Below, in pieces: positions 1 to 8,203 of a stretch of DNA of 46,631 nucleotides; positions within the stretch are counted from its first letter, which is position 1; every line of letters begins with the position of its first letter. The position numbers and the translations under genes were made by a program. The stretch spans positions 1 to 46,631 of the forward strand of contig CAJKLB010000014.1 in NCBI GenBank assembly GCA_905200615.1, given 5' to 3'. Source of the stretch: an uncultured Selenomonadales bacterium (lineage in GTDB: Bacteria; Bacillota; Clostridia; Christensenellales; QALW01). The notes beneath the pieces are model-generated. The model was not told the DNA's origin. It was given only the letters and a program-made list of their open reading frames with translations, and ran no database searches.

Positions 1-81
1 TCTATTCGCTACTCTTTTTTTCTTCTGTCACTCATCATTGTAACACATACAATTAATATTTTTATATCAATTCTTTTAATA

Positions 82-110
82 TTGGTTTTTGAATAGGAGA
101 TTGCTATAAT
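82..110 (+). promoter_or_regulatory. Promoter of the glycoside hydrolase gene
   Basis: TTGGTT at 82-87, a 17-bp spacer and TATAAT at 105-110. The bases TGC directly before the -10 make it an extended -10 element. A strong G-rich ribosome binding site (GGGGGGAGAAG, about 125-135) follows before the ATG at 140. Bases 1-80 hold no visible gene. Confidence 0.65.
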
Positions 111-139
111 ATAAAAAACTGCTTTGGGGGGAGAAGTTT

Positions 140-2650
140 ATGGATTACAGATTGCAGGATTGTCTCAGCAATAAGTCGTTTGATTACATGGCGCCGTTTT
201 TATGGCTGCATGGCGAAGATGAGGCCATGTATCTTCGGGAAATTCATCGTATTTATGAATCGGGAATACGCTCTGTTTGTTTGGAATCGCGTACACATGA
301 GGATTTCTGCCGTGATGGCTGGTGGAAAGACGTGCGTCGGATATTGGATGAATGCAAAACACTCGGCATGAAAGTTTGGATTCTGGATGATAAGCATTTC
401 CCCTCAGGGTATGCCAACGGGATTTTTATTGAAAAATATAAAGATTTGCAGCCGTTTGGCATTACCGAATATCATGCCGATATCGCAGGACCTGTTACGG
501 ACGGAGCAGTGATCGCCCAGAATTGGATAAAAGCGGGAGATGAAATATTGGCAGTGCTGGCATGCAGACATATTCCCAACAGTCAGCAATTTACCGGAGA
601 GGTGCTGGATATCACGGACGGCCTTGCGGACGGCTTGGTTTATTTTTCTTTGCCTGAAGGCATGTGGCGAATCGTATTTTTAGTCAAAACCCGTTCAGGA
701 TTTGCAAATAACGCCCGCTGTTATTCCGATAAATTGAACCGTGAGGCAACACAGCTTTATATCGAAGAGGTATTTGAATCTCATTACGCGCATTTTAAGG
801 AAGACTTCGGAAAAACTTTTTTAGGCTTTTTTGCCGATGAGCCGTGCTTTCATAATAATACTGCCGTATCCGGCGATGTGCAGACGGGAAAATCTTTTAC
901 GCATTTTCCGTGGCATGAAAGTGTGGGGGAAGCATTGTTTGCGGTTTACGGCAAGAATTTTTATACAAAACTTGCCGGTCTGTGGTTTGATTTTGATAAC
1001 GGGCTTTCTCAGGAAATCCGCCTAACTTATATGGACATTGTTTCCCGCGCGTTTGAAGATTGTTATAGTCGTCCGGTTGGTCAATGGTGTCGTGAACACG
1101 GTGTGATGTTTATCGGCCATATTATTGAAGATAATAATTATCATGCGGCGACCGGTGTGGGACCGGGACATTATTTCCGTGCGATCGCGCCCATGGATAT
1201 GGCAGGTATCGATGTGGTACTGCATCAAATTATGCCCGGACTTACCGAGTGCAGCAGTGCCGGATTTGTCAGTTATAAACATATGAACAGTAAATTTTTT
1301 AATTATTATCTTGCAAAACTGGCCTCGTCCCTTGCACATATGGATCCGGCAAAAAAGGGAAGGGCAATGTGTGAGATTTTCGGCGCGTACGGTTGGGGCG
1401 AAGGGACAAAAATCATGAAGTATTTGGCTGATCATATGCTGGTAAGAGGAATAAATTATTTTGTTCCGCATGCGTTTTCGCCGAAACCGAATGATCCTGA
1501 TTGCCCCCCTACTTTCTATGACGCAGGTAAGAATCCGCAGTTTCCTTATTTTAAGATCATTATGGATTATATGAACCGCTGCTGCCATATGCTCAGCGGA
1601 GGAGAACCGGAAATTCGTTGCGCACTTCTTTATGATGCCGAAGCACGTTGGATGAATTCTGATTTTGTGCCTCTGGAAGACTGCGCGAAAATCTTATACG
1701 ATCATCAGTTGGATTATGACATTGTTCCTTTGGATGCTTTAACGCTGGTAAAAGGAAGTTATTCGCTGCTGATCGTGCCGTGGCCGGGATATTTGATGCC
1801 GGAGATTGAAAAGAAACTTATAAATTCGGGGATACCGTTTGTATATGCTGTAAAAAAAGAGCAGGGCTCGGAGCGAACGGTGGCGCTGGAAGATCTTCCG
1901 GATTATCTTACAAAATTGGGATTGTGCGATGTAAAACTTGACTGTGAGATACCGGCGTTAAAATATCGTCATTACATGCGGAACGGCGCGCATATTTATA
2001 TGTTTGTCAATGAGGATATTCATCACCCGGTTTGCGCCAAGTTAAAACTTTCTGCTTTCATGGGCGGCGTTTATCTTCAATATGATCCGTTAAAGAATTC
2101 TGCGGTCAAGAAAAACGCGCAAGAGGAGATTCCGCTCTTTTTACCGCCGTATCATTCGGTCATGTTGATTTTCGGAGAAGCGGACTCTCAACTGATTCCA
2201 ATGGATACGGAGCCTGTTGTGATACAGGAGATACCGCTTACGCCGCGTTTTGATGTCTATGTAAAAAAAGAAGAAGAGAAGAATTTTCAATTTTATAAGA
2301 CTACGGATACTCTGTTTAATGTTACCGGACGCGATGCACTGCCGCGTTTTTCGGGAAACATGCAATATCGGACCAAATTCAGCTTGGAGGAGGAAGGAGC
2401 CTATAGCTTGAATCTTGGCTATGTGGGAGAAGCGGTAACGGTATATGTAAACGGCCAAGCCGCCGGAGAGGCGATTCTTCCGCCGTATGATTTTGATATA
2501 TCCGCTCTTGTTCATCAGGGAGAAAATACGCTTTGCGTTACCGTGAGCAACACCAATGTTTTTGACCGACGCGACGGATTTTCAAAGTACTTGCTTTTAG
2601 AGCCGTCCGGTTTACTGGGACCGTTGACACTGAGGAAGTATCAAAAATAA
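140..2650 (+). CDS. Large glycoside hydrolase, GH106-like architecture
   Basis: An 836-residue protein without a signal peptide, so probably cytoplasmic. Its N-terminal half looks like a TIM-barrel hydrolase of the alpha-L-rhamnosidase-like (GH106) group: WW near residue 61, the LDD...PSGYANG segment near 83-94, FFADEP near 230 and GHIIEDN near 330, which would supply acidic catalytic residues. The C-terminal 130 residues look like a beta-sandwich sugar-binding domain, ending in the SGLLGP motif often seen in GH2-type jelly rolls. The ATG at 140 has a strong Shine-Dalgarno sequence. It stands alone with its own promoter, and no transporter or regulator is adjacent. Rhamnoside hydrolysis is a family-level guess; the substrate cannot be read from the sequence. 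Confidence 0.75.
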   Translation: MDYRLQDCLSNKSFDYMAPFLWLHGEDEAMYLREIHRIYESGIRSVCLESRTHEDFCRDGWWKDVRRILDECKTLGMKVWILDDKHFPSGYANGIFIEKYKDLQPFGITEYHADIAGPVTDGAVIAQNWIKAGDEILAVLACRHIPNSQQFTGEVLDITDGLADGLVYFSLPEGMWRIVFLVKTRSGFANNARCYSDKLNREATQLYIEEVFESHYAHFKEDFGKTFLGFFADEPCFHNNTAVSGDVQTGKSFTHFPWHESVGEALFAVYGKNFYTKLAGLWFDFDNGLSQEIRLTYMDIVSRAFEDCYSRPVGQWCREHGVMFIGHIIEDNNYHAATGVGPGHYFRAIAPMDMAGIDVVLHQIMPGLTECSSAGFVSYKHMNSKFFNYYLAKLASSLAHMDPAKKGRAMCEIFGAYGWGEGTKIMKYLADHMLVRGINYFVPHAFSPKPNDPDCPPTFYDAGKNPQFPYFKIIMDYMNRCCHMLSGGEPEIRCALLYDAEARWMNSDFVPLEDCAKILYDHQLDYDIVPLDALTLVKGSYSLLIVPWPGYLMPEIEKKLINSGIPFVYAVKKEQGSERTVALEDLPDYLTKLGLCDVKLDCEIPALKYRHYMRNGAHIYMFVNEDIHHPVCAKLKLSAFMGGVYLQYDPLKNSAVKKNAQEEIPLFLPPYHSVMLIFGEADSQLIPMDTEPVVIQEIPLTPRFDVYVKKEEEKNFQFYKTTDTLFNVTGRDALPRFSGNMQYRTKFSLEEEGAYSLNLGYVGEAVTVYVNGQAAGEAILPPYDFDISALVHQGENTLCVTVSNTNVFDRRDGFSKYLLLEPSGLLGPLTLRKYQK

Positions 2651-2677
2651 ATCATAGTTCGTGAAAATCATAGAGTC

Positions 2678-2883
2678 TCAGAATGTCAAAAAAGTTATAC
2701 GATAAAGTTCACTTTTTTAAAAGATGTTGGAGTGCGGGGCAAAATTCCGGGGGACCCTCTCGGAGGGCGAAATCTTACTGAAAAAGAGCGCAGGAATGAG
2801 TAACCCGTTCTGGTAGAACATTGGGCGGGAATTTTTCACCCCACCGATGCGAAGCATAAAATTTTTTTGCATGTATTTACAAA
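2678..2883 (-). repeat. Intergenic repeat, copy A (about 205 bp, inverted)
   Basis: Read on the minus strand, this segment begins TTTGTAAATACATGC, continues through AAAAATTTTATG and GCATCGG, has a CTGCGCTCTTTT core, and ends in ATAACTTTTTTGACATTCTGA-like sequence. The same order of blocks recurs at 4823-5028 and 32621-32824 on the plus strand. It lies between the hydrolase gene and the envelope cluster. The minus-strand open frame through it looks like a by-product of the repeat, not a gene. Confidence 0.55.
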
Positions 2884-2902
2884 CAGGTTTTTTGACAGGT
2901 TG

Positions 2903-2931
2903 AGGCTTGTGAATTTCACAGAGCCTTTTTT
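2903..2931 (+). terminator. Rho-independent terminator
   Basis: AGGCT-TGTGA, loop ATT, TCACA-G-AGCCT, followed by six T. The stem has one bulged G. It sits about 250 bp after the hydrolase stop codon and just before the next promoter, so it separates the two units. Confidence 0.6.
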
Positions 2932-2963
2932 GCTGCTTTGCGTATGAAAATAAAATTAGGGTA

Positions 2964-2992
2964 TTGACAACCAAATAGGAAACTGTTAGTAT
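2964..2992 (+). promoter_or_regulatory. Promoter of the BamE-like/lipoprotein operon
   Basis: Consensus TTGACA at 2964-2969, 17-bp spacer, TAGTAT at 2987-2992. The 40-bp block from 2961 to 3000 has the same spacing and the same ends (GTATTGACAA and ATAAAATTGA) as the promoter at 5077-5116. Confidence 0.7.
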
Positions 2993-3069
2993 AAAATTGA
3001 TATATTTCTTCTGTAATTTATGGGGCTGATCGGAAAAAATAAATTTGCTCGGAATGAGAGGAAAATTTT

Positions 3070-3495
3070 ATGCAAAAATACATAAAAATTATTCTGTCGG
3101 TTATTGGGGCTGCTCTTTCGGTATTGATTCTTGCATCGGGTATTTATAATTTTGGTTATAGTATCAATGAGAGAAACAGACAAGAGAAAAATGAGCAGGC
3201 TTACCGCATCAGCCGCAGTGTGGAAGCGGCGGATTCCTTAGACGCGTATATAGAGCCCCGTCCAAACGTGTTGTTTTTACCAAGTCCAAAACAAGCGGAG
3301 CAGATAAAGACCGGAATGACGCTGCAGCAGGTGATTTCTCTGTTAGGAAAACCTCAGCAGAGAGAGGGATCGGGTTTGATTGGCTTGCGGTGGAAGTTGC
3401 TGGTTGGAAGAGAACTTTATGTTACTTTTTTGCCGCAGGAGAATGCCGAAAACCGGGGAGAATCTCTTGCCGTGTTTGATTTTACGGTAAAGTAA
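3070..3495 (+). CDS. Small membrane-anchored protein with BamE/SmpA-like domain (copy 1)
   Basis: 141 residues. One hydrophobic segment at about residues 5-28 suggests an N-terminal membrane anchor with the rest outside. The C-terminal part carries a GMTLQQVISLLGKP motif near residues 83-96 followed by a WKL strand. This is the pattern of BamE/SmpA-like small domains (GMT, then LGxP, then a beta strand) found in many Firmicutes exported proteins. The next gene is a paralogue of equal length, starting 16 bases after this one ends, so the two are a tandem duplication in one operon. Ribosome binding site GAGAGGAAAA precedes the ATG. Function unknown; BamE homology is inferred from the motif only. 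Confidence 0.7.
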   Translation: MQKYIKIILSVIGAALSVLILASGIYNFGYSINERNRQEKNEQAYRISRSVEAADSLDAYIEPRPNVLFLPSPKQAEQIKTGMTLQQVISLLGKPQQREGSGLIGLRWKLLVGRELYVTFLPQENAENRGESLAVFDFTVK

Positions 3496-3510
3496 AAAGG
3501 GGGGGCTTTT

Positions 3511-3936
3511 ATGCTTGCATGGATTAAAAAGCATACAGCTGCGGCAATCGCGGCGGGAATTATTTCTATTTGCGTAGCGGCAACCGGGATTTACAGCTTG
3601 GTATACGGCAGTCATTATAAAAGAGAAAATTATAGCTGTAATGCCGTCGCGGTTGTAGAGGAGGATATTTTACTGCGGTATCTTAATCCCCAACCCAATT
3701 TGCTGTTTTTGCCAAGCCAGCAACAGGCGGAACAGCTGGAAAAGGGAATGACGCTGCGGCAGGCGATAGCGTGTTTGGGAAAACCGCAAAGCGGCAGTAT
3801 GGAAGAAGGACGGCTTATGATGGTGTGGAAGCTCCGTCGGGGAGAAGTACAAGGGTGCTTTTATGCGGATACAAACCGTACAGAAAGCACGCTTATGGGA
3901 GATTACTTATATATGGAATCATTTGCTCTAAAATAA
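3511..3936 (+). CDS. Small membrane-anchored protein with BamE/SmpA-like domain (copy 2)
   Basis: 141 residues, the paralogue of the preceding gene. It has the same plan: N-terminal membrane segment (about residues 9-30), a P-x-PN-x-LFLPS block near 60-70, then GMTLRQAIACLGKP near 83-96 and a VWKL strand. The conserved block before the BamE-like motif (LFLPS.QAEQ) is shared with copy 1, while the N-terminal anchors have diverged. The start follows a G-rich ribosome binding site (AGGGGGGG). Located directly upstream of a frameshifted lipoprotein gene, it probably belongs to an envelope-associated operon. No function can be assigned. Confidence 0.7.
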   Translation: MLAWIKKHTAAAIAAGIISICVAATGIYSLVYGSHYKRENYSCNAVAVVEEDILLRYLNPQPNLLFLPSQQQAEQLEKGMTLRQAIACLGKPQSGSMEEGRLMMVWKLRRGEVQGCFYADTNRTESTLMGDYLYMESFALK

Positions 3937-3963
3937 AGGCAAACATCCAAAGGGTGGTTGCTT

Positions 3964-4784
3964 GTGAAAAAAATGTATAGGAAAGGGATTGCCTACTTGC
4001 TGGCGTTGCTGCTTTGCGGGTGCGCGGCGGAGGAAACAGGCGAAAAAACAGAAGAGATTCAGCCCACGGCTACGGTAGCGGAGGCCACGGCGACCCCGGA
4101 GGGAACGTCTGCGGAGGATCAAATCGGAACGGCTGAAGAAAATGCGGAAAACCCGACTCCGAGCCCGGAGGGGATAGCACATATTATGACGATCCCGACT
4201 CGATTATGCGCTACAGCTTTAAATCACAGGACCTGAATATAATGGTTGACCCGGCACAGCTGGAAAGTGCGGAAAATCCGGAAGAGCTGCTTTATCAGGA
4301 ATATTTAAGAAAGTTTACCTCTTTGCAAAAATCGTTGGACCGCGTCAATGCGCTGTATCTGCACCTGTATTTGGTGGCGGGTGAAGATTGTAATTTGCCG
4401 TATTTGGATCCGGATATGCCTACAGTAGCGTTTGACGCGATTATCGCTGACGAAGAAATTCTAAAGGAATGGAAAACACTGGTAGCTGACGCGAAATTGG
4501 TGCGCAACGACGAGTATCAATATAACGACCCGGCAATTCACACCTATACCGGCGTTGTTCAAGGCGTTCAGTTTTGTGTGGAAAACGGCACGTTAGAAGA
4601 GACGTTCTCCGATTTCGGCAATTATTATTATAATAGCCCCAGGTCGGTAACTTCCTTTGAATTTTCCAGTGACGAGATGTTCTCACGCTATAAGGAACTG
4701 CTGGATAAAATATTTGCGTTGGCGACGGAAAAATACAACCAAGCCTATCGGGAAACCGCGAATTACCTGTATTTGGGAAACTGA
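3964..4784 (+). pseudogene. Lipoprotein gene broken by a -1 frameshift
   Basis: GTG start at 3964 behind AGGGTGG. The first frame encodes a lipoprotein signal peptide with lipobox LLCGC (Cys about residue 20) and a Thr/Pro/Glu-rich linker, then leaves frame and stops at 4234-4236. The second frame, open to 4784, carries a soluble domain of about 190 residues. Adding one G to the GGGG run at 4170-4173 joins the frames as PSPEG-DSTYYDDPDS, giving an intact protein of 273 residues. This is therefore one gene with a single-base deletion, either real or an assembly error. The soluble domain is not recognised. It follows the BamE-like pair by 27 bp and probably shares their operon. Confidence 0.75.
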
Positions 4785-4822
4785 AAAATGTTTGATTTTT
4801 CGGTCGGTCTTTGGAAGAATTG

Positions 4823-5028
4823 TTTGTGAATAGAAACAAAAATTTTATGTATTGCATCGGAGAACTCCCTGCGAAGGTTTTAAAATATCCCACCGGGACG
4901 TTTTTCGCTCTTTTTGTGTGTTTAGGAGAAAAATTCGTTCTTCGAGCGAGCCGGGGAATTATACGATCATCGCTTTTAAAAAAGAGGATGAACTCTTTAG
5001 TATGTAACTTCTTTGGTACTTTGACTTA
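4823..5028 (+). repeat. Intergenic repeat, copy B (about 205 bp)
   Basis: Starts TTTGTGAATAGAAAC, then AAAAATTTTATG, TTGCATCGG, CCGGGACGTTTTTCGC, and ends CGCTTTTAAAAAAG and GTAACTTCTTTGG. Block order and length match copy A (opposite strand) and copy D at 32621. It fills most of the gap between the two lipoprotein genes. Confidence 0.55.
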
Positions 5029-5079
5029 AACAAGCTTAATTTTTCAGCGTCTTGAGTATTTGATATTACAAAATTCGTA

Positions 5080-5108
5080 TTGACAAAAAGAAATTCAAGA
5101 GATACAAT
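5080..5108 (+). promoter_or_regulatory. Promoter of the second lipoprotein gene
   Basis: TTGACA at 5080-5085, 17-bp spacer, TACAAT at 5103-5108. It closely mirrors the promoter at 2964, including flanking bases GTATTGACAA and ATAAAATTGA at identical spacing. Confidence 0.75.
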
Positions 5109-5185
5109 AAAATTGAGCTATTTAGTTTTGTGTTGCAGGTATTTTGTTCAGCAGTCGGCACTTTTCTTGAAGAAGGGTGAAAGAT

Positions 5186-5928
5186 ATGAAAAATCAGTGT
5201 TTTTTGAAGATGTTTGCCGGATTTCTTTTCTTGCTGCTTCTTTCCGGATGCGGCGGACAGCCGGCGGAAAGCGATAACAGCGCCGATGTGTTGGCGCGTA
5301 TTCAGGCCGGAGCAACGCCGCTGACGCCTCCGCCTACCAAGGAAGTAATTTTGGAGGCACGGAAGCGCCTGTTTTGTTGGAGGCAACGGAAGCTTCGCCT
5401 ACTCCTTTTGTGGAGCATCCGGCTATAACGGCGGAGAAACGGGTAGAGTTATTGAAAAAAGCAGAAGACTTCGTTGCGCAAAACGCGCTTACGGGAGAGC
5501 ACTTTATAATTATGCAGCAGGAGGATACGGTGATAGACGACCGCTATTATCTGCAGTATGAAGTAACAGCGCAAAAGGACGCGTATCCGACCAGTGTTTG
5601 TCGACAGCAATATTATATAGACATGGAAACAGAGCAGCTGTATTTAGGGATTGAGAAAAAGCTGTACGCGCAGGATGTGGTCGGCGCCTGCATGAAAAAA
5701 ATGCAGGAAACGCTTTCCCGGGAAAAAGCACAGCAACAGCTATGTGTGCTGGATGGGGAAAAGGAACGAGATGACGGGCGGTATTATGTAATGCATGTAT
5801 TTTCCTCCGGTGCTGTTATGGAGGACGGAACCTCTTTTGCTTACACGTACGGCTGGTATTATATCAACATGGATACAATGGAAGTATACAAGTGGGATGT
5901 AGCGACGGATACACTGAATAAGTGCTGA
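5186..5928 (+). pseudogene. Second lipoprotein gene broken by a -1 frameshift
   Basis: ATG at 5186 follows AGAAGGG with 8-base spacing. The first frame encodes a signal peptide with lipobox LLSGC (Cys about residue 22) and a linker. It goes out of frame near 5359, where the copy TTGGAGGCACGGAAGC lacks one A relative to the near-identical TTGGAGGCAACGGAAGC 27 bp downstream. Restoring that A gives a continuous 247-residue protein with linker LEATEAPVLLEATEASPTP. The distal domain (about 160 residues) is rich in Tyr and has YYIDMET and YYINMDT, suggesting two similar half-repeats. Function unknown. The gene has its own promoter and a terminator shared with hisJ. Confidence 0.75.
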
Positions 5929-5951
5929 ATCAAGATGAATAAGTAAGATCA

Positions 5952-5998
5952 AAAAACGATGGAATCAGGAATTTTATTTTCCCGAGCCCATCGTTTTT
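5952..5998. terminator. Bidirectional terminator between lipoprotein gene and hisJ
   Basis: AAAAACGATGG at 5952-5962 pairs perfectly with CCATCGTTTTT at 5988-5998. The flanking A and T runs let it work in both directions; its right arm overlaps the hisJ stop codon. Confidence 0.75.
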
Positions 5999-6800
5999 AT
6001 AATTTTATATGTTCAAAATCTTGACCGTTGAATTCACAGCGGTAGCGGAATCCGCAGGATTTTAAAAGCTCTTCGGCCTCATGAAACCAGTAATCAACGG
6101 ATTGGGCGGCGTGAGCGTCGGAATTTACGATAACATCTATTTTATTTTCGCGCAGAAAAGAAAGCAATGTTTTATCCGGATAGGGAACCCCGCGGCAGCC
6201 TCGGGCAATTGCGCCCGTATTTACTTCAAAAAGACTGCAGTAGGGTTTGATGCGTAAAATAGCGTCTTTCGCGCAGGAAACATAGGCGGGGGCGTTTTCA
6301 TCAAAGAAAGCGCGGCTTTCATTGAATTTTGTGATAAGGTCTATATGCCCGATGATATCGGGCCGCATGGTTTTGGCCATTTGTACAATATCGTTGTAAT
6401 AGGTATGCGTCAGCGCATCGGCAGAGCCGAACGCCGCCAGCATCTGCGCGAAGCTTTCGGCGTTATAGTCAACCGCATACAGCGCGTCGTTCTTTTTTAC
6501 ATAATGTACCGAACCGATAATATACTCCGGCGTTATTAATTTTTCTCCGTAGGAATCCAGCTCCAACCCGAGAAAGATCTCTATTTTGTCGCAGTATCGC
6601 TCTTTTAGATGCAGAATTTCCTGCCGGTAAAGAACAGCCGCCTCTTTTTTCATACCGAAAACTTCCCGCACAGGGGAATAGGAATGTTCCGCAAAGCCCA
6701 GACGGCAAAAGCCTTTATCGATAGCGCTGCGTATCGTTTCCTCTGCGGAAGAAATACCGTCTGCAAATGTGGTATGAGTGTGAAAGTTCGCACGGATCAT
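5997..6800 (-). CDS. hisJ: Histidinol-phosphatase, PHP family
   Basis: 267 residues. It dephosphorylates histidinol phosphate, the penultimate step before HisD. The N-terminus has the PHP metal-binding HTHTTFADG motif (residues 7-15), followed by AEHSYSP and, further on, GHIDLITKF and NSDAHAA, all expected metal ligands of the HisJ/HisK phosphoesterase family. Length matches the family. Its ATG overlaps the hisIE stop codon by four bases. Its position at the end of the his operon explains why HisB here has no phosphatase domain. Confidence 0.93.
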   Translation of the reverse strand: MIRANFHTHTTFADGISSAEETIRSAIDKGFCRLGFAEHSYSPVREVFGMKKEAAVLYRQEILHLKERYCDKIEIFLGLELDSYGEKLITPEYIIGSVHYVKKNDALYAVDYNAESFAQMLAAFGSADALTHTYYNDIVQMAKTMRPDIIGHIDLITKFNESRAFFDENAPAYVSCAKDAILRIKPYCSLFEVNTGAIARGCRGVPYPDKTLLSFLRENKIDVIVNSDAHAAQSVDYWFHEAEELLKSCGFRYRCEFNGQDFEHIKL

Positions 6801-7441
6801 TGCATTTTTTCCTGTTTTACCTTGTGGTCAATTACATGACGGGAGGCAAGCTCACTGCGGATATCCTCAATGGAAATTCCCATTTCTACCATAAGAACCA
6901 TTACATGATATGTCAAATCGGCAATTTCATAAATGGTTTCCGCTTTGTCATTCTTGGCACCGATAATCACTTCGGTTGTTTCTTCGCCTACTTTCTTTAA
7001 AATTTTATCCAAACCCTTTTCAAAAAGATAAGTCGTGTAGGACCCTTCCGGCATTTGTTCTTTTCGGCTTTGCAGCAGGGTATACAGGCTTGAAAGTGAA
7101 AAAGTTTCGTCTTCGGGGCTTCCTAAGACAGGCTTGGTAAAGCAGGAATCGCTTCCCGTATGGCAGGCCGGCCCGTCTTTTATGACTTCAATGATTAGGG
7201 CGTCGTTGTCGCAGTCAGCGGTAATATTTACAATGTGCTGATAATTGCCGGAGGTTTCGCCTTTGAGCCAAAGCTGCTGCCGGGAACGGGAGTAAAAGCA
7301 GGTAAGTTTTTTCTCTATGCTGATTTGCAAGCTTTCATGGCTCATATAGGCAAGAGTCAGAACTTTTTTTGTGTAAAAATCCTTTACGATCGCGGGAATC
7401 AGACCGTTTTTGTCAAATTTCAATTCATCAATAGCAAGCAT
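6797..7441 (-). CDS. hisIE: Bifunctional phosphoribosyl-AMP cyclohydrolase / phosphoribosyl-ATP pyrophosphatase
   Basis: 214 residues, a natural HisI-HisE fusion catalysing steps 2 and 3 of histidine synthesis. The HisI half (about 1-115) shows VLTLAYMSHESL, SRSRQQLWLKGETSGN, the metal-binding DCDNDALI and the zinc-ligand region GPACHTGSDSC. The HisE half (about 120-214) has LYTLLQSRKEQMPEGSYT, KKVGEETTEVIIGAK and the EIADLTYHVMVL helix of MazG-like pyrophosphatases. The gene lies three bases after hisF and overlaps hisJ. Confidence 0.95.
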   Translation of the reverse strand: MLAIDELKFDKNGLIPAIVKDFYTKKVLTLAYMSHESLQISIEKKLTCFYSRSRQQLWLKGETSGNYQHIVNITADCDNDALIIEVIKDGPACHTGSDSCFTKPVLGSPEDETFSLSSLYTLLQSRKEQMPEGSYTTYLFEKGLDKILKKVGEETTEVIIGAKNDKAETIYEIADLTYHVMVLMVEMGISIEDIRSELASRHVIDHKVKQEKMQ

Positions 7442-7444
7442 AAT

Positions 7445-8203
7445 TCAGTTCCTCACTAAAATATTATTTTTTATCAGTTCCGCTTTTAAATCGGAGATAG
7501 ATACTTCTTTAAAATGAAAAATAGAGGCGGCAAGGCCGGCGTCAACACCCGGAACGGATTGAAAAAGTGTAATAAAATCCTGAATTTTTCCGGCGCCGCC
7601 GCTGGCAATAATAGGAACGGAGACGCGTTTTGCCACTTCCTGCAATAATTCTAAATCAAAACCGTTTTTTACACCGTCCGTATCGATGCTGTTTACCACA
7701 ATTTCACCCGCGCCGTTTTCCTGACCGATGTGCGCCCATTCCAAGGCATCGATGCCGGTATCATCCCGTCCGCCCCGGGAGAACAGCCGGAAAGAGCCGT
7801 TTACTCGCTTTACATCCATGGAAAGAACGACGCACTGATCCCCGTAGCGTTTGGCGGCTTCGGAAATGAGCAAGGGATTTCTTATAGCGCCTGAATTGAC
7901 GCTTACTTTATCCGCGCCGCTTTTTAATACGCGGTCAAAATCCTGTAAGGTGTTGATACCTCCGCCCACGGTTAAGGGAATAAAAATTTGCCCGGCTACT
8001 TCTTTTAAAATATCAGTAAAAAGGGCGCGGTTATCGTATGTGGCGGTAATATCGTAAAAAACAAGCTCGTCGGCACCGCTTTCGTTATAAAATTTGGCCA
8101 AGGCTACGGGATCTTCTACATCCCGCACGCCTTCAAAATTTACGCCTTTTACCACTTTGCTGTTGCGTACATCCAGGCAGGGAATAATTCGTTTGGAAAG
8201 CAT
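7445..8203 (-). CDS. hisF: Imidazole glycerol phosphate synthase, cyclase subunit
   Basis: 252-residue TIM barrel that closes the imidazole ring using ammonia from HisH. Visible motifs: IPCLDVRNSKVVKG (catalytic Asp), PLTVGGGI, VSMDVKR, and IIASGGAGKIQDF for phosphate binding. The start ATG overlaps the last base of hisA, as is usual for translationally coupled hisAF genes. Length is typical. Confidence 0.96.
   Translation of the reverse strand: MLSKRIIPCLDVRNSKVVKGVNFEGVRDVEDPVALAKFYNESGADELVFYDITATYDNRALFTDILKEVAGQIFIPLTVGGGINTLQDFDRVLKSGADKVSVNSGAIRNPLLISEAAKRYGDQCVVLSMDVKRVNGSFRLFSRGGRDDTGIDALEWAHIGQENGAGEIVVNSIDTDGVKNGFDLELLQEVAKRVSVPIIASGGAGKIQDFITLFQSVPGVDAGLAASIFHFKEVSISDLKAELIKNNILVRN

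Noticed and set aside
1022..1588. 188-codon minus-strand open frame
   Set aside because: Lies wholly inside the glycoside hydrolase gene in antisense, with no domain, ribosome binding site or promoter.
2908..2920. TGTGA-ATT-TCACA as a second Crp-type box
   Set aside because: The arms are part of a terminator stem (AGGCT...AGCCT plus T run), and the spacing is three, not five; coincidence is more likely.
2717..2974. 85-codon minus-strand frame downstream of the hydrolase
   Set aside because: It is the translation of intergenic repeat copy A and crosses the terminator; the equivalent frames in copies B and D are not conserved as protein beyond what the DNA repeat explains.
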